NCBI RefSeq assembly: GCF_001619985.1
Contig: NW_017264200.1
Coordinates: 1,116,001 to 1,180,000, forward strand
Reading direction: 5' to 3'
Length of the DNA stretch: 64,000 nucleotides
Origin: Xylona heveae TC161
Lineage: Eukaryota > Ascomycota > Xylonomycetes > Xylonales > Xylonaceae
This document shows positions 1-12,477 of the stretch, piece by piece. A program made the position numbers and the translations under genes. Each line of letters opens with the position of its first letter. Position 1 is the first letter of the stretch. The notes beneath the pieces were generated by a model that was not told the DNA's origin, did no database searches, and saw nothing but the letters and a program-made list of their open reading frames with translations.

Positions 1-1574
1 CACGAAGTTTCCGAGAGGACACGACTGCTCTTACGCCAGCTGTTCTGCTCCGTGTACTCGTCGGCAGTGGTTTTGGAAGTGCTGCTGGTGTTTTCTTGGG
101 CTTCATTGGTCGCGCTACTCTTTTAAACGCCGTGCTCTCAGGTTTCGCGGTCGGCGGCGTAATTGGATTTCTCCAAGCGCTTTTCGCGGCGCGAGAGTCT
201 CTTTCCTCCCCAGTTCCAAAGTCCTTCTGGGGCTGGCTGGCGGTCGTGTTTACCGTTGCACCTTCAATTGGCTTCGCCTCCAACTCATACACCATCTGGG
301 AAGACGAGATTATGCTCTTTTTCCTCACGAGCTTTGGCGTACTTGCATTCATTTCGTCCTTGCGGCAGCGAAGCAGCCTTGATCGAGCCCTTGGAACCTA
401 CCATTCAGGACTGTTCATCATCATTTCCCGAATCGCCTCCTTTTCCCGTCTCTGTCGTGAGGAGCAAATGCCATTCTGCAAATCCACATACTATGCCTCA
501 GCAACCTCGTCGACCTCTGCGCCCTGGCAGCTCGCTATTCCTTTTGCCGTGGCCATCCTCTTGCCCGATTTCATCAAGACATACTACAAGGGCACACGAT
601 CGTACGAAGGCACCGCAGTGTTCTGGATTGGAATCGCCCTCCGTCTAGGGCTCCTCTTGTCCGCTCTATACTGGACGCTCGACGCGGCCGACGACGGCGG
701 CTGGCTCGACATTGGCGCCGGGATCATGAAGACTGTGCGCGTCTTCATCGCGCAGCTCGTTCTCGGCCTCGCCCTCGCGGCCGGTACCACGGCATTTACC
801 CTGGCCCAGCCGTGCATCAACATCATCTCAGACAAAGACAACAACCCCTCCGACTCCGCCGACTCCTCCTCCCCTTCTTCCCCCTCATCAGCGACCGTCA
901 AATCGTCCTCCAAACAATCCATCACCATCCTCGGCTACGCCAACATCCACGGCTCGCGCTACTACCTCCTCGTCACCAACTGGCTGCTGGCCATTGTGCT
1001 CCTCCAGAAGCCCATGGGCGGCGGCACCATGGGCCTTCTCGCATGGCAGATCCTGTCCCTCATGGAAATCATCGACACCAACGACCTGTCCTCCAGCGCC
1101 ATTGGCCCGATCGTCCTGGGTGTTCTTGGCTCCTTTTACTTTTTCAAAACCGGCCACCAGGCCGTCCTGTCTACCATCCAATGGGAATCAGCATTCATCC
1201 CAACTAAAACCGTCCGCTACCCCTTCTCGCCCATCCTCGTCGTGCTCAACACCTACGGCGCCCAGATCCTGGCCGCCATTGCCGTCCCCCTTGTCGTCCT
1301 CTGGAAACAGTCCCCCCGCAGACAGGGGCTGCTGGGCGATATCACCAAAGCGGTCGCCACACATATTCTGTTCTACGCGGTCATTGCCCTCGCCACCGCC
1401 GTCTGGGCGGGCTACTTGAGGAGACACCTGATGCTGTTCCGCATCTTTAGTCCCCGCTTCATGATGGCAGGTACGGTGCTGCTTGTGGTGGATGTAGCCA
1501 TTGCCGCAATTGCGGTCGGTGCGGTTCGCGTCAATATCTTGAGCGTCGCTCAGCTTTTTGGTCTGGGTGGTTAG
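1..1574 (+). CDS. GPI13: GPI ethanolamine phosphate transferase 3 (Gpi13/PIG-O type), 3' part
   Basis: The gene runs in from the left edge: the frame is open from base 3 with no start codon and stops with TAG at 1572-1574, so only about the last 523 residues are here. The visible part is almost entirely hydrophobic, with about a dozen predicted membrane segments. It carries an FASNSYTIWEDE stretch in the style of the Gpi13/PIG-O membrane region. The phosphodiesterase-fold catalytic head would lie upstream, outside the window. A Ser/Pro/Asp-rich loop (835-910) interrupts the membrane segments. In known members the enzyme adds ethanolamine phosphate to the third mannose of the GPI precursor in the ER membrane. 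Assignment to Gpi13 rather than Gpi7 or Mcd4 rests on motif memory, so the subfamily is less certain than the family. No intron is visible in this part. Confidence 0.8.
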   Translation, partial: RSFREDTTALTPAVLLRVLVGSGFGSAAGVFLGFIGRATLLNAVLSGFAVGGVIGFLQALFAARESLSSPVPKSFWGWLAVVFTVAPSIGFASNSYTIWEDEIMLFFLTSFGVLAFISSLRQRSSLDRALGTYHSGLFIIISRIASFSRLCREEQMPFCKSTYYASATSSTSAPWQLAIPFAVAILLPDFIKTYYKGTRSYEGTAVFWIGIALRLGLLLSALYWTLDAADDGGWLDIGAGIMKTVRVFIAQLVLGLALAAGTTAFTLAQPCINIISDKDNNPSDSADSSSPSSPSSATVKSSSKQSITILGYANIHGSRYYLLVTNWLLAIVLLQKPMGGGTMGLLAWQILSLMEIIDTNDLSSSAIGPIVLGVLGSFYFFKTGHQAVLSTIQWESAFIPTKTVRYPFSPILVVLNTYGAQILAAIAVPLVVLWKQSPRRQGLLGDITKAVATHILFYAVIALATAVWAGYLRRHLMLFRIFSPRFMMAGTVLLVVDVAIAAIAVGAVRVNILSVAQLFGLGG

Positions 1575-2614
1575 TCATGTCCGTTATTTATGTCTTTTTA
1601 TCTTTAAATGTATCTTTTTATATATATCAAGTGTGTCCGTTTATTTCGAATTTTCGTGTCTTCTATATCAAATGTGTCTTTTTATATCTCGCTGTTATCC
1701 TTTTATATATCAACTGCACGTTTCCTTGTCGTGCGTACCGTCTCCTTTACACTTCCTCCCCTTTTCCCCTTTTATCTCATCTTATTTTTGAATACTGTTC
1801 TCCCTTTTTTCGATAAAACCTTTCATAGATCTATACCAGTACACATGTAAATACGTCTCTAGTCTTTACTCTCTACACTTGTAGATAGCATCATATAAAA
1901 AGTGTTTCTTATAGTACGGGGATGCCCGATAGACACAGCACTTTGATGATATATATGTGACATATGTGACATATGTGATATGTGATATGATACTATATAT
2001 ATATACGGTATAGAGCAGCAAGCTACAATACTCCTTTCTCTTTCCTCTGTCACCTCCGCCTCTGCCCACCTCGTGTTCTCTCCCAGGACCCACAAGATTC
2101 GACCGAAAAAAAAAAGGAAAAAACTTTTCAAAACACTACTAACGCCGGATGTTTCTGCCGATCCATCATGATGGGATTGCAGAAATGGAAAAGAGGGAAA
2201 AGTTTCTCACTCAAAAGGGAGACAACAGTTGTCCCGGGACGCCCAAAACCAAAGTCAGCCAGTGGGGGGAATATATACACGGTGAAATCAAGACCCGGGG
2301 GTAACAGAATAAAAATGATAAAAGACGGGGAAAAGGAACAAAAAACAAAAATGAAAATAGTAAAAGATGGGAGAAACATAATAAAAATAATAATAAAAGA
2401 CGGGGGACAGAAAATAAAGATAGAAATTAAAGAAAGAAAAAGAAAGAAAATAAAAGGTAAGGCTCAAGATGAGAAAGGCTTTCTGCAATGCCAAGAAGAA
2501 GAACATAAATGGAAAAAAAAAAGATGTTACAACAAAGAAAAATGCAGCGAGATGAAGGGGACAAAGAAAAGATGCAAAGATTGCAAATATTTCTTGAATA
2601 CACACGGTCAGAGA
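1575..2614. other. Intergenic, convergent 3' regions
   Basis: About 1 kb between the 3' ends of the GPI13-type gene and TSC2. It is pyrimidine-rich then AT-rich, has short ATATGTGA repeats around 1951-1990, and turns into an A/purine-rich tract at about 2300-2520. Open frames here are low-complexity and look non-coding. Probably 3' UTRs of both genes. Confidence 0.6.
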
Positions 2615-5600
2615 TTAAGCCCAGCGACTAAAGTCAAACGACTCAGCCAGCGTCTCGACGGCGTTTGCTCCATTCTCGTCTCGTTCTGTCGTGCTGCTGA
2701 GTCCGCTGCTGCTGACGCTGCTTCTATGGCTGGCAGTAGCTTCACTGAGGAAAGCAGCAATGCTAGTGCGGCGAGGTCCCGCCGCGCCCGAGAGACTCGA
2801 GGAGAAGGTACTGCCGGCCTGGCCGAGGCCACCTGGGGCTTGACCATGTGGACCGTGTGGGTGATGGGAGGAGGAGGAGTGGAGATGTTGGGCATGTTGA
2901 TGGACGGGAGAGGTGGAGGTCGGGGAGCTGGCGCCTCCTGTGGTGCCGCCTGCGTTTCGTTCGCGGAGTTGGTTGATCTGGCGTAATCGGTTGCGCCAAG
3001 GCGAAATGTGTTCGCCGCCAGCGCGATTCGCCCAGACGAGCGAGAGGGTCGACGAGTTCAGGGCCAGCATTCGGACAAAGGCAGGTAGGCTCTGGCCACT
3101 GACCATTTTAATCTCGGAGGCTGTCGAGATGCGTGGGAACCCGGGCTTGCTCATGACTTGGACTTTGTAGTATTTGCCGAATCCGCCGTGATATGGCGAG
3201 AGCCGTGAGACAAAGGCTGCGCGAGACTCTGGAGTGATGACGATATTGACATAGTTGAATTCAGAGGGAAACGTGTCAAAGTTGAATGGAAGGCCAGAGT
3301 TGTTAAAGACAATATTGACAAAATCGTTGCCAGTGTGTCGCTTCTTGTTGATACACTGCGGATCATGGTCTAGATTGGTCGGCATCATCGTCGTTGTGTG
3401 GAAAACAATCTCAGATACGCGGTCTCGCCAGCAAATGGCATATTCTCCGTCGATATCGAATTCGCGGTCCAAGCCTTGCGTATTGAACGTGGCGCCCTTG
3501 AGACGGACTAGGGTTCCAATCTTGGTGATGAAGTCGGTATAATCGGGTGACCCGACCTCGTTTGACAAAATGTCTACTTCATGAGTCTGGCCTTCTCCTA
3601 TGTATATGATCCCGACCTTGTACCCGTCTACCGTAGCATTGCGGTCAAACATATTAATGGCGCGTTTGGTCGCATCGTCGTCGGGCAGAGGAATCGGTTG
3701 CAAAGAGCGCGGCGTGACCGCAGCAGCTGAATTCAAAATGAGGGATATGTAGCTTGGAAGCACTGCCTTTCGCGATGCCGGATTACCTGGCTCGGAAACG
3801 GTTTCGTTCCACAGCGGAACCTGATGCTGCGGCGGTTTCGCTGCCTGAGGTCGAAACATGAAATAGTCGGTGCCAGAAGGCTGTCGCTTCGTAATCTGCG
3901 AAAGACCCGAGGCGGTTGCAGTTTCAATCGTAATAATACACAGGCCGACAAGATACGATTTGGTCAGTATATTTCCGTCATGCGCCTTGGCAAATTCAGT
4001 ATTAGGCAGTGTCTCGTCCCGGTCCGAGTACGCAACCCTCTGCATCATATCGATGGTGACCCGGCTCTGTTCCTCGACAACCTCCCTTCCTGATGAGTCT
4101 GTATACACAAGGCTCTTCGTCATCCAGGGAACGAATTTGGGCCGGTCTTGTAACTTGAGCGCCATGAACCAAAATGTAATAACATGATAGGCCAGAGCGT
4201 AGACATATTGCGGAAGGTCCTGGGCTCCTTTCGAGGCTGAACTAGTGCTGTCAGGAGATCCCGCCGCTGCTGCTGCTGCATCTTTTGTAGGACTTAGGTG
4301 TTTGTTAAGCCCCGGGTGACCCCGAAGTGAAGGCGCGGATTGTCCCTTTTCCCGCTGCTCGCGTACATACTGAAGGTAGCGGAACCCGATGCCAATGACG
4401 GTCCGGAACTCGTCGTCTCGAAAATTGACATAAACTTCTGGCAGTCTTGCAAGACCGACAAGGAATTCGAGAATGTGCACCGTCACGTGGGATTGGGTAA
4501 TAATCTGGGACATCTTCTGCAGAATCTGGTTCAATGACTTTGTCACAGAAAGTGGGAGCTCGTAGCAGCAGACCGAAAGCGCGTGGATACACCCAGGAGA
4601 AGTCGTATCCCAGGAGCCCACTCCGAGGACAAAGGTGCGCACAATCTCGTCCTCTTCGCTCTTGGCGAAATGTTTTCGAAAACTGACCAACATAGAAAGG
4701 ACTTGGAAAAGGCAAGTCGCAACATCCGATCTTCTCAGGCCGGTCGTCTGAGGAGGGTCGTAGAAGCTGGTTGCCCGAATTTGCTCGCACAAGATATTCC
4801 GGAGCATCCTAATTTGCGGCCTTGATCCAAGGAAGAGCGCATGATTGGTGAGCTGAGATCCTAGGTGGAGCAAGACATAACTATATATCTCCCAATCGGC
4901 GCCTTGTTGCAAGATTGGAATGACCGCCTCAAGCCACAGGTTCATCGAGATTGTAGCGCAACCAATTGGCCGCTCAGTCGCCATATCTGGTATCTCGTCG
5001 GTTGAAAACAGCATAGGACTGGATTCCTCGGGTGGATCTATTGGAAGGAAGCCGTGGCCAGAATGCATCCAAAGTGGAGGTATCGCTTTAGTCGCGCGAG
5101 GCATTCCGCTCAAGGGTCGGTTCGCGGGTTTTGAAGGATGGGAATTTGGCCGGTTCACAGATATACTTCGATCGATTCGCGATATCCGTTGCTCGTTCCG
5201 GGCCTCGTCAGATCTTGAACTGCGTATTGTCCCAGTCTCGTCTGACTCGTTCGACTCGGATGTCGTCTCCAGTGTCCGCCACAATGATGCTGCAAGATTT
5301 TCGCTTTCCGTGAAAGGTATTATATATATGGCATAGTTGGAGTCAGCTCGGAGCCTAAACAGCAACTTCAGAACAGCTATTTTGGCATCAATTTCTGCTG
5401 TTTCAGACCGTGCAATATGCAAAAGTTCTGTGTAAGTCATTAAGCCCTTGAAAGATGGTGATTTAAGAGACCCAATGAAAATTTTCACGAGCCCTTCAGC
5501 AGCTACGCGAAACGTGGAAGTCCCTGCTTGAAATTGGGACGCAGCAGGTGAAGTAGACGATCGCAAGGGCGACGGAGAAGTGGAACGGGCTGCGCCTGAA

Positions 5601-7580
5601 GCGGCGGACAGCGAACGGCTTGGCTCTATTGCGCGCTCCCGAAGAAGCGTAATAATTTTGGAGAAAAGGTTCTCGTCAGCATCACTGGCCACTTCAACGG
5701 CGAATGTTACAAGAGGATCTAATATGCGAACATCCCTCTCGACTTCGATGCAATCCAGTACAGACATGGCAAACTCGCTGACCACATCGTGCGGACATAT
5801 GTAAGATATCGTCTGATACGCATCGGTGAGCGTTTGTATTAGTTCAATCCGAAGAGCCGACGGACGATCGCCCTGTTTCAGATACACCTCAACAAGCCTC
5901 CGCGAGTCTACCAACCACCTCTCATTCGAAGGATAGCAGAGGTTTTCCTGCTTGTAATAATTTACTAAGAGCTCGGCACAAGAGTCGGGAAGTCGGTCAG
6001 CAAGCTCCATGAAGAACCACATGACGCTTGCTCGCTGAAAAGGGTCCAGATTTTCGTACAACGACTCTAGACGGCTGAATATTGGCGATAGGAGAGGCGG
6101 CAGATCCCCAATTGATCCATGATCCTTATTTTCTTTTGGCGCTAACGATCCTTGTTGGTGTGAAGTTTTTCGATTCCCCGACACCTCCTCTAGGTTCTTC
6201 GAACATTGAACCACTACCTCCAGCAGTGAGTCCCATGTCTTCTCCGAGGTTGACTCCATGAGGTCATCATTTTCGAGAATGTGTGTCAGCGCTTTCAAAA
6301 TGTCCGAACTCAGTCGAGCGCTACGAGCGGGCAGCGCCAGCTCGAGTGCTCGGACAAATTTTCTCAGTGGTACGTTTGGAAGTCTGTCCGCCGGATTTGC
6401 TGTCTCAACCCGTCGCATGATGCTGATCGCGCCACAGATCGCATTCATGTTGCGACCACGGTGGCTTGCAGCTTCTGAGATCATTGCAAGCAGAAAATCC
6501 GAAGTTTTCTGGGCAACATGAGAGCGGAGAAGGTTGCTGATGGCGTTCCAAGCTGGGTCGATGAGTCCCTTGATGCTTCCGTAAATGTTGCACAAAACTT
6601 CGATGCACGACTCTAGCATGGCATCCGGAATATAAGCGTACGTGATCATGGTGTCGATGAGTTTGATGGCATTGTCCACGTCAACCTCCGCTGTCGTCTT
6701 CCGACAAATAGCCAGCACTTGCTCCAAAAGATCCTGAATATCGAGCTCGCGAAACGATCGAAAGTTGAACTTGATAATGTCCCTCAGGAAATTGAAAACT
6801 TGCGTCAAGGTAGCCTCTTCTGCCAGCGTCGCAGGGGCTTTGGCGCTCTTTTCCTTTCTCAGGGCGGCGCGCGCTAGGGTTGCGAGTTGGAAGCACTGCT
6901 GCAGCCAACGGGTGAGGACCGGTACCATTAAGCCTTCAAAAGATTCAACGTCTTTGCCCCGCTTTGCCAGCTCCTCCAGCGCCGCGAGTTGGAAAATGAA
7001 ATCTTCGGGATTAGTGATCATTGTAATCTCATCAAAGAAATGGCGCCGTTCCAGAGGAGTCAACTTTGCATGTTTCACACATGCAATCAAAAGCCCGAAC
7101 CCTTCCTTGCGTGTACTTGCGACATTGTGTTTATCCACCAGACTTCTTCCCGCCGACCAAATTGCAGCCACATTCTTCAGAGGATACAACTCGAGGATAC
7201 GTCCGATCTCCTCGGCCGCCGAGACTCGAGCATTCATGCTCGACGCCGGCTGTAATTGCTTGAGAAGTTGTGCAAGTTCCGGAGGCCCACCTAATACACC
7301 TTCATCTGGGAGAGCTCTATTAGGTTCCTTTGACTGAGACTCGAGGGTCGAGGAATGAGCTGGTTCCAGTGTCGTGAGCGTGGGCAGAGGGTCCATCGAA
7401 GATTTCAGCCGACCCGCGGTAAGATTTCTGAAGACCCCCGCCAGCCCGGACGCAGCGGTCCTTGTCTCCGGAGCCGACGGGGATGCATCTGAAGGTGGAG
7501 GCATATGCTCGGCAAGGCTGTCGGTCACCGTTGGAGCGGGAAGCAACTCAGCGAACAAACTAGAGAAAAGGCTCCTCGAT
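2615..7580 (-). CDS. TSC2: Tuberin (TSC2), Rheb GTPase-activating protein
   Basis: A long uninterrupted frame encodes about 1630 residues. The N-terminal two thirds are helical-repeat-like and match the tuberin architecture. The RapGAP domain lies at about residues 1310-1500. It includes an IIYIGEGQ start and the HTGNDFVNIVFNNSG segment, whose Asn is the expected catalytic 'Asn thumb'. A low-complexity His/Ser/Gly-rich tail follows. In known fungi TSC2 restrains Rheb and TOR signalling. The stop is TAA at 2617-2615. The start is uncertain. The first in-frame ATG is at 7504 (EHMPPPS), but the frame stays open upstream to 7580. A CTAG acceptor at about 7563-7560 with a CTGAT branch-like site suggests a short extra 5' exon that I could not place convincingly. 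The gene is divergent from CSE1. Confidence 0.88.
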
Positions 7581-9028
7581 CAGTAAATTGATTCGGAAAA
7601 AGGCAACCTTCAGGGCGACCGATCAGTCATTGTGGTCAAGACGTGATCCGATTTTACATACGGAAGTTGTGCTTAGCAGCTCAACGGCGGGCTTGATCGC
7701 TCATCGCGCCGCCGGCCGCGTTCAGTAAAGAATCAGGTAATGTCAATTGAATCGGTAATGACTGGGGTTGCGAGGCCGCGCAACAGCTGAGATGTGCATG
7801 AAATAGGCGTTCAGCAGTATATCCCGGCGAAGCAGCATCCAACAAGATCGCCTTGAGTTTGACTCTGCGGTGGTGTCTAGTAGATGGGCTCGCACTCAAA
7901 TGTGCTTCTTCCTCGATGCCTGCAGATATTCAAAATCCACCTTGGCGCGGTTTCCCTGAACCTCTCTGTTCCGAAAATTTTCTTTTTTCCTTTCTCAGAA
8001 TTCCTGCTGCCTGTTTAGTGCTAGGGGTTGCAATGGGAAAGTGAAGCAGTGGCCTTTCGCGGAAGGTGATCGATCGCATACAGTACAAGGGCCGAGACCA
8101 AGTCGGCGAAACAAGCGGCCTGAAGACCCGCTCCCGCTCTATAATGTAGATATACGACCCTGACAATATCTTTCAACACGCCTTTTTCTGCCAAGAATAT
8201 CATCGACACATATAATCAAATTTATCAATAGAGTCTGCTCAGATGAATGTCTACAAATAAAATTTCTAAAAGAATTCCCTCTCGAAACATTTCATCCACC
8301 AAAACGTCACCGAGCCAAAGGAATATATTGAGCCTCGGAGGTTCGCGCAGGGTCCCGCAAATAGTCCTATCTCGGATAAAGAAAGTAGAGTCTTCCCTGT
8401 AACAAAATTACCCTGTCCTCTGCGCCGTGATACTCATATTCTTCTTTTACTCTTATTGGCCGTACACTGCATATGAACACTTCAGCTGCATCGGCTTTTC
8501 GTAGGCTGCAGATACTCTGCCATTCTGAATCAAAGTGAAAAGATGCGTATTGCTTGGTTGTCAATGGACATTTTGGGCCAACCAAAGTGGGAATTTTAGC
8601 GGCCAAGTGGGGGTTTGAACAGAACAGAAGAGGAAAGGTCCCGTCGAGCTGTAGTCCCAAATAGGCAGGTAATTTGTCTTTAGTTGGCCTAGTTCGCCAT
8701 GCCGCTCAAGCACTTTATTACAGAGCCTCACCGAAGAGCAGTACCAACTTGTACTTTTGTCGCACAAAGTCTTTTATAGGTATAAAAGTAAATAGAAGTA
8801 CCGCTGGGAAAGCCGTTCACGGTGAAGTGCTTCATTACATAAGCACCCACGCGAAACCCCAAACAGAAATCTACGCAGCAACGAGCGTGGTAGGTGATAG
8901 TAACTTAGTTGTAGCGGGACAACACCAACAACAATAATATACCCTTTTCACTAAGCTCTTTGACGTCGTTTCTTTGGTCTTCATCCACTCATTTCCTTTT
9001 CTCTTAGACCATACCAACGGCTGTCATC
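7581..9028. promoter_or_regulatory. Divergent intergenic region between TSC2 and CSE1
   Basis: About 1.45 kb separating two divergently transcribed genes, so it must hold both promoters. A small first exon of TSC2 may lie near 7660-7720, where GTATGT occurs on the minus strand. The open frames seen here (for example 7681-7899 minus) do not splice in phase to TSC2. No other gene is evident. Confidence 0.5.
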
Positions 9029-12000
9029 ATGGCCGCAAATCTGCAAGCCGTGGTTCAGCTTCTCGATGCTACATTGGATCCCCGCCAGCAAAAGCAAGGC
9101 AAGTCTACATCATCTGTCTTTGTTTGCCGGAGTGTAGAAGCATGGCTGCAAAAGCCCAGTGGGACAGGAGCTGACTTGATGCTTTACAGCGGAACAAGCA
9201 CTTTTGCAGCAGGACAGGCAGCCAGGATTTTCATTATCTATTCTGCAAATCGTCGCAAATAACTCTTTTCCTTACACAAGCCGACTCGCTGCGGCCCTCT
9301 TCTTCAAAAACTTCATTCGCCGGAACTGGACGGTGCGTACAAAGGAAACTAGAATACTCACAAGGAAATATTCCTGACTGATGGGATACAACTTTAGGAT
9401 GAGGAGGGAAACTACAAGCTCCCCCAAAATGAAGTGATTGCGATCAAACAAGAGCTCATCGGCTTGATGATCTCAGTTGAGCCGGCGATTCAGGCCCAAC
9501 TAGGAGATGCTATTAGTGTAATTGCTGATAGCGATTTCTGGGAGAGATGGGATACCCTTGTTGATGTACGTTTACACTTTTGGCAGAATTGACCGAATAA
9601 CAAAATTTTGAGCTGACCCGAGCTTTGCTAGGACCTGGTCAGCCGATTAACACCGGATAACGCTGTCACCAATAATGGTGTCCTACAGGTCGCACACTCC
9701 ATCTTCAAACGTTGGAGACCGCTTTTCCGCTCAGATGATTTGTTCACTGAGATCAACCATGTGCTGGGAAAGTTTGGCGGTCCGTTTCTTTCGCTCTTCG
9801 AAGTGAGCTCCACCACCGCAGAATGCCCCGCTGTATCATGATCACTGACATTTCTGTCTAGTCGACCGATGCCTTGATCGAACAAAACAAAGACAACAAG
9901 GCTGCTCTACAACAGCACTTTGCGACGCTAAATCTTATGATTAAGCTCTTCTACGACCTTTCCTGCCAGGATCTACCGCCAGTGTTCGAAGACCACTTGC
10001 CCGCAATTACGACCCTGTTGCACAAATATCTCACCTATGACAATCCTCTGCTCCATTCAGATGACGAGTCTGAGTCGGGTCCTCTTGAATTTGTCAAAGC
10101 TGGAATCTTTGAGGCGTTGGTCCTGTACGTGCAAAAGTATGAAGACGCATTTGGTCCTTTGCTCGGTCCTTTTGTGGAGAGCTCATGGGTCCTTCTCACT
10201 ACCATTGGACCGGAGACGAAATACGACATCTTGGTCAGCAAAGCGCTTCATTTCCTCACCTCGGTCGCTCGCATCTCGCACCATGCGCAAAACTTCAATA
10301 ACGAGGGTGTCTTGGGTCAAGTCGTGGAAAAGGTTATCCTGCCGAACCTCAGTTTACGGGAATCGGACGAGGAACTGTTTGAGGATGAGCCGATTGAGTT
10401 TATCCGCCGAGATCTCGAAGGCTCGGACAGCGACACGCGCCGAAGAGCCTCTACCGATTTCCTCCGACAACTCATGGAGCAGTTTGAAGCGCTGGTTACT
10501 GCAGTGGTCTCGAGATACGTGGAGCATTACCTTGCAGACTATGCCAAGGATACGAGTGCGAACTGGAAGTCAAAGGACACTGCTGTCTATCTCTTCTCGG
10601 CTATTGCGGCCAAGGGCGCAACCACTTCTATCCAAGGTGTAAAGACCACCAACCAACTTGTGGACATTGTGGACTTCTTCCAGAAGAATGTGGCGAGCGA
10701 CCTGACTGGTGGTAGCGCGGTTCAGCCGATACTCAAGGTCGGCGCTATCAAATATCTCTACACCTTCCGGAGCCAGATGACAAAGGAGCAGTGGCAAAGC
10801 GCTTTACCGCTTTTGGTCCAGCATTTGGCCGAGTCGGACTATGTGGTTTACACTTACGCTGCCATCGTTCTGGAGCGTGTCCTCGTGCTCACTACAGAGA
10901 CGCGTGAGCCGATATTCGGCAAGGCCGAGCTCCAGCCATTGTCAAAGGACTTGCTGGAACATCTCTTCCAACTGATTGAAAAGGATGCTGCTCCCGAGAA
11001 GATTCAGGAGAACGAATTTTTGATGAAGTGTGTCATGAGAGTTCTGATTGTCATCAGGGATGGAGTTGTTCCGATTGCAGACTCTGTCATGACGCATCTT
11101 ATCAACATTACACAGATCATCAGCGCGAATCCAAGTAACCCTCGCTTCTACTACTACCACTTTGAATCGATTGGTGCTCTGATTCGGTAAGCTTTTGTCA
11201 GTCTATTCTCAATGACCACTACTGACGTCTCAGATTTGCCGCGCCGACGCAACCAGAGAAGATGGAAAATGCCTTCTATGGCCCTTTTGCAACCGTCTTG
11301 CAGAATGATGTACAAGGTAAGACTCCATCTCGTTGTTCGCTATCCGTTCCCAATCTCTGACATGTTATAGAATTCATGCCCTATGTGTTCCAACTTTTCG
11401 CTGCGCTCCTCGAGGCCAACCCTTCAGGCTCATTGTCTGATTATTACAAGTCGCTCATCTCACCTATTCTCATGCCACCTCTTTGGGAATCCAAGGGAAA
11501 TGTCCCCGCTCTGGTGCGATTGCTCTCTTCGATCATTGCCCGTGCTGCGGAGGATATTGCCAAGGGCAATCAGATCGAACCGATTTTGGGTATCTTCCAG
11601 AAGTTGGTATCGACAAAGGTGAATGAGAGCTATGGGTTCGACTTGCTCGAGTGTGTAGTGGAGCATCTCCCTGTGTAAGTTTGATTTCTGATAGACAACC
11701 ATGGCTGTTTCTCTAACTTTGATCTCCTGTAGGACTGCTCTTCAGCAATACTTTGTCCCAATGGTCCAGATTATGCTCACCAGACTTCAAAGCTCTAAAA
11801 CCGAGAACTTTGCGCTTCGATTTGTGCGTTTCTATCACTTTATCTCAGCACTGGATGACAAGGGCCTGGGCGCCGATTTCTTCATCAATGTCACCGAACA
11901 GATTCAAGCAGGGTTAGTATAATTATCCGACGCCAGTAATATATTTATGCTGAACAGTACAGTGTCTTCACCCCCGTATATATTAGCATCATTCTCCCGG

Positions 12001-12477
12001 AGACCCAAAAGCTTGCACGTCCGCTTGATCGCAAAACGGCCGTAGTGTCGTTTACAAAGACGCTCTCTGACTCTGTTGCCTTTGTCGAAAAGTACAAGAA
12101 GGGCTGGGCTTACACGTGTGAGGCCTTGCTCAAACTCTTGGAAAACCCTCCTTTGCCAGTCTCGGCGGATGACACCATTTTGGATCAAGACGTCGATGAC
12201 GTGAGCTTTGGTGTTGGCTTCACGGCTCTGAACACGTGCAAGAAGGCGCCCACCGACCCATGGCCTGAAATCAGTGACGTGAAGAAGTGGGTGGGCTTGT
12301 ACCTTCGACAGGCTGACGCGAAGCACGGCGGAAGGGTAAGTGCTCTTACTAGAAGTAGTCAATTTTACGATGGTGGCATGCGACTAACATGTGTGTGTGT
12401 GACAGATTTCTGTATTTGCACAGGAGAGACTGTCGCCCGAGGCACGCCAGGTCCTTGCCGTCTACATGCAGGGCTAG
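9029..12477 (+). CDS. CSE1: Importin-alpha re-exporter CSE1/CAS (exportin-2)
   Basis: I read ten exons: 9029-9098, 9190-9332, 9398-9565, 9632-9802, 9862-11186, 11234-11316, 11371-11674, 11733-11912, 11963-12335 and 12406-12477. They sum to 2889 nt, or 962 residues, and all phases close. The N terminus (AEQALLQQDRQPGFSLSILQ, then LAAALFFKNFIRRNW) is the importin-beta N-terminal domain of Cse1. The body is HEAT-repeat-like, and the length matches the family's usual 960-970. The protein returns importin alpha to the cytoplasm with RanGTP. Intron 1 (9099-9189) begins GCAAGT, not GT, and keeps the conserved AEQAL frame, so it is a GC-AG intron. The other introns are 46-70 nt with ordinary GT-AG ends. 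The ATG sits in a good context (gtcatcATGG). Confidence 0.93.
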
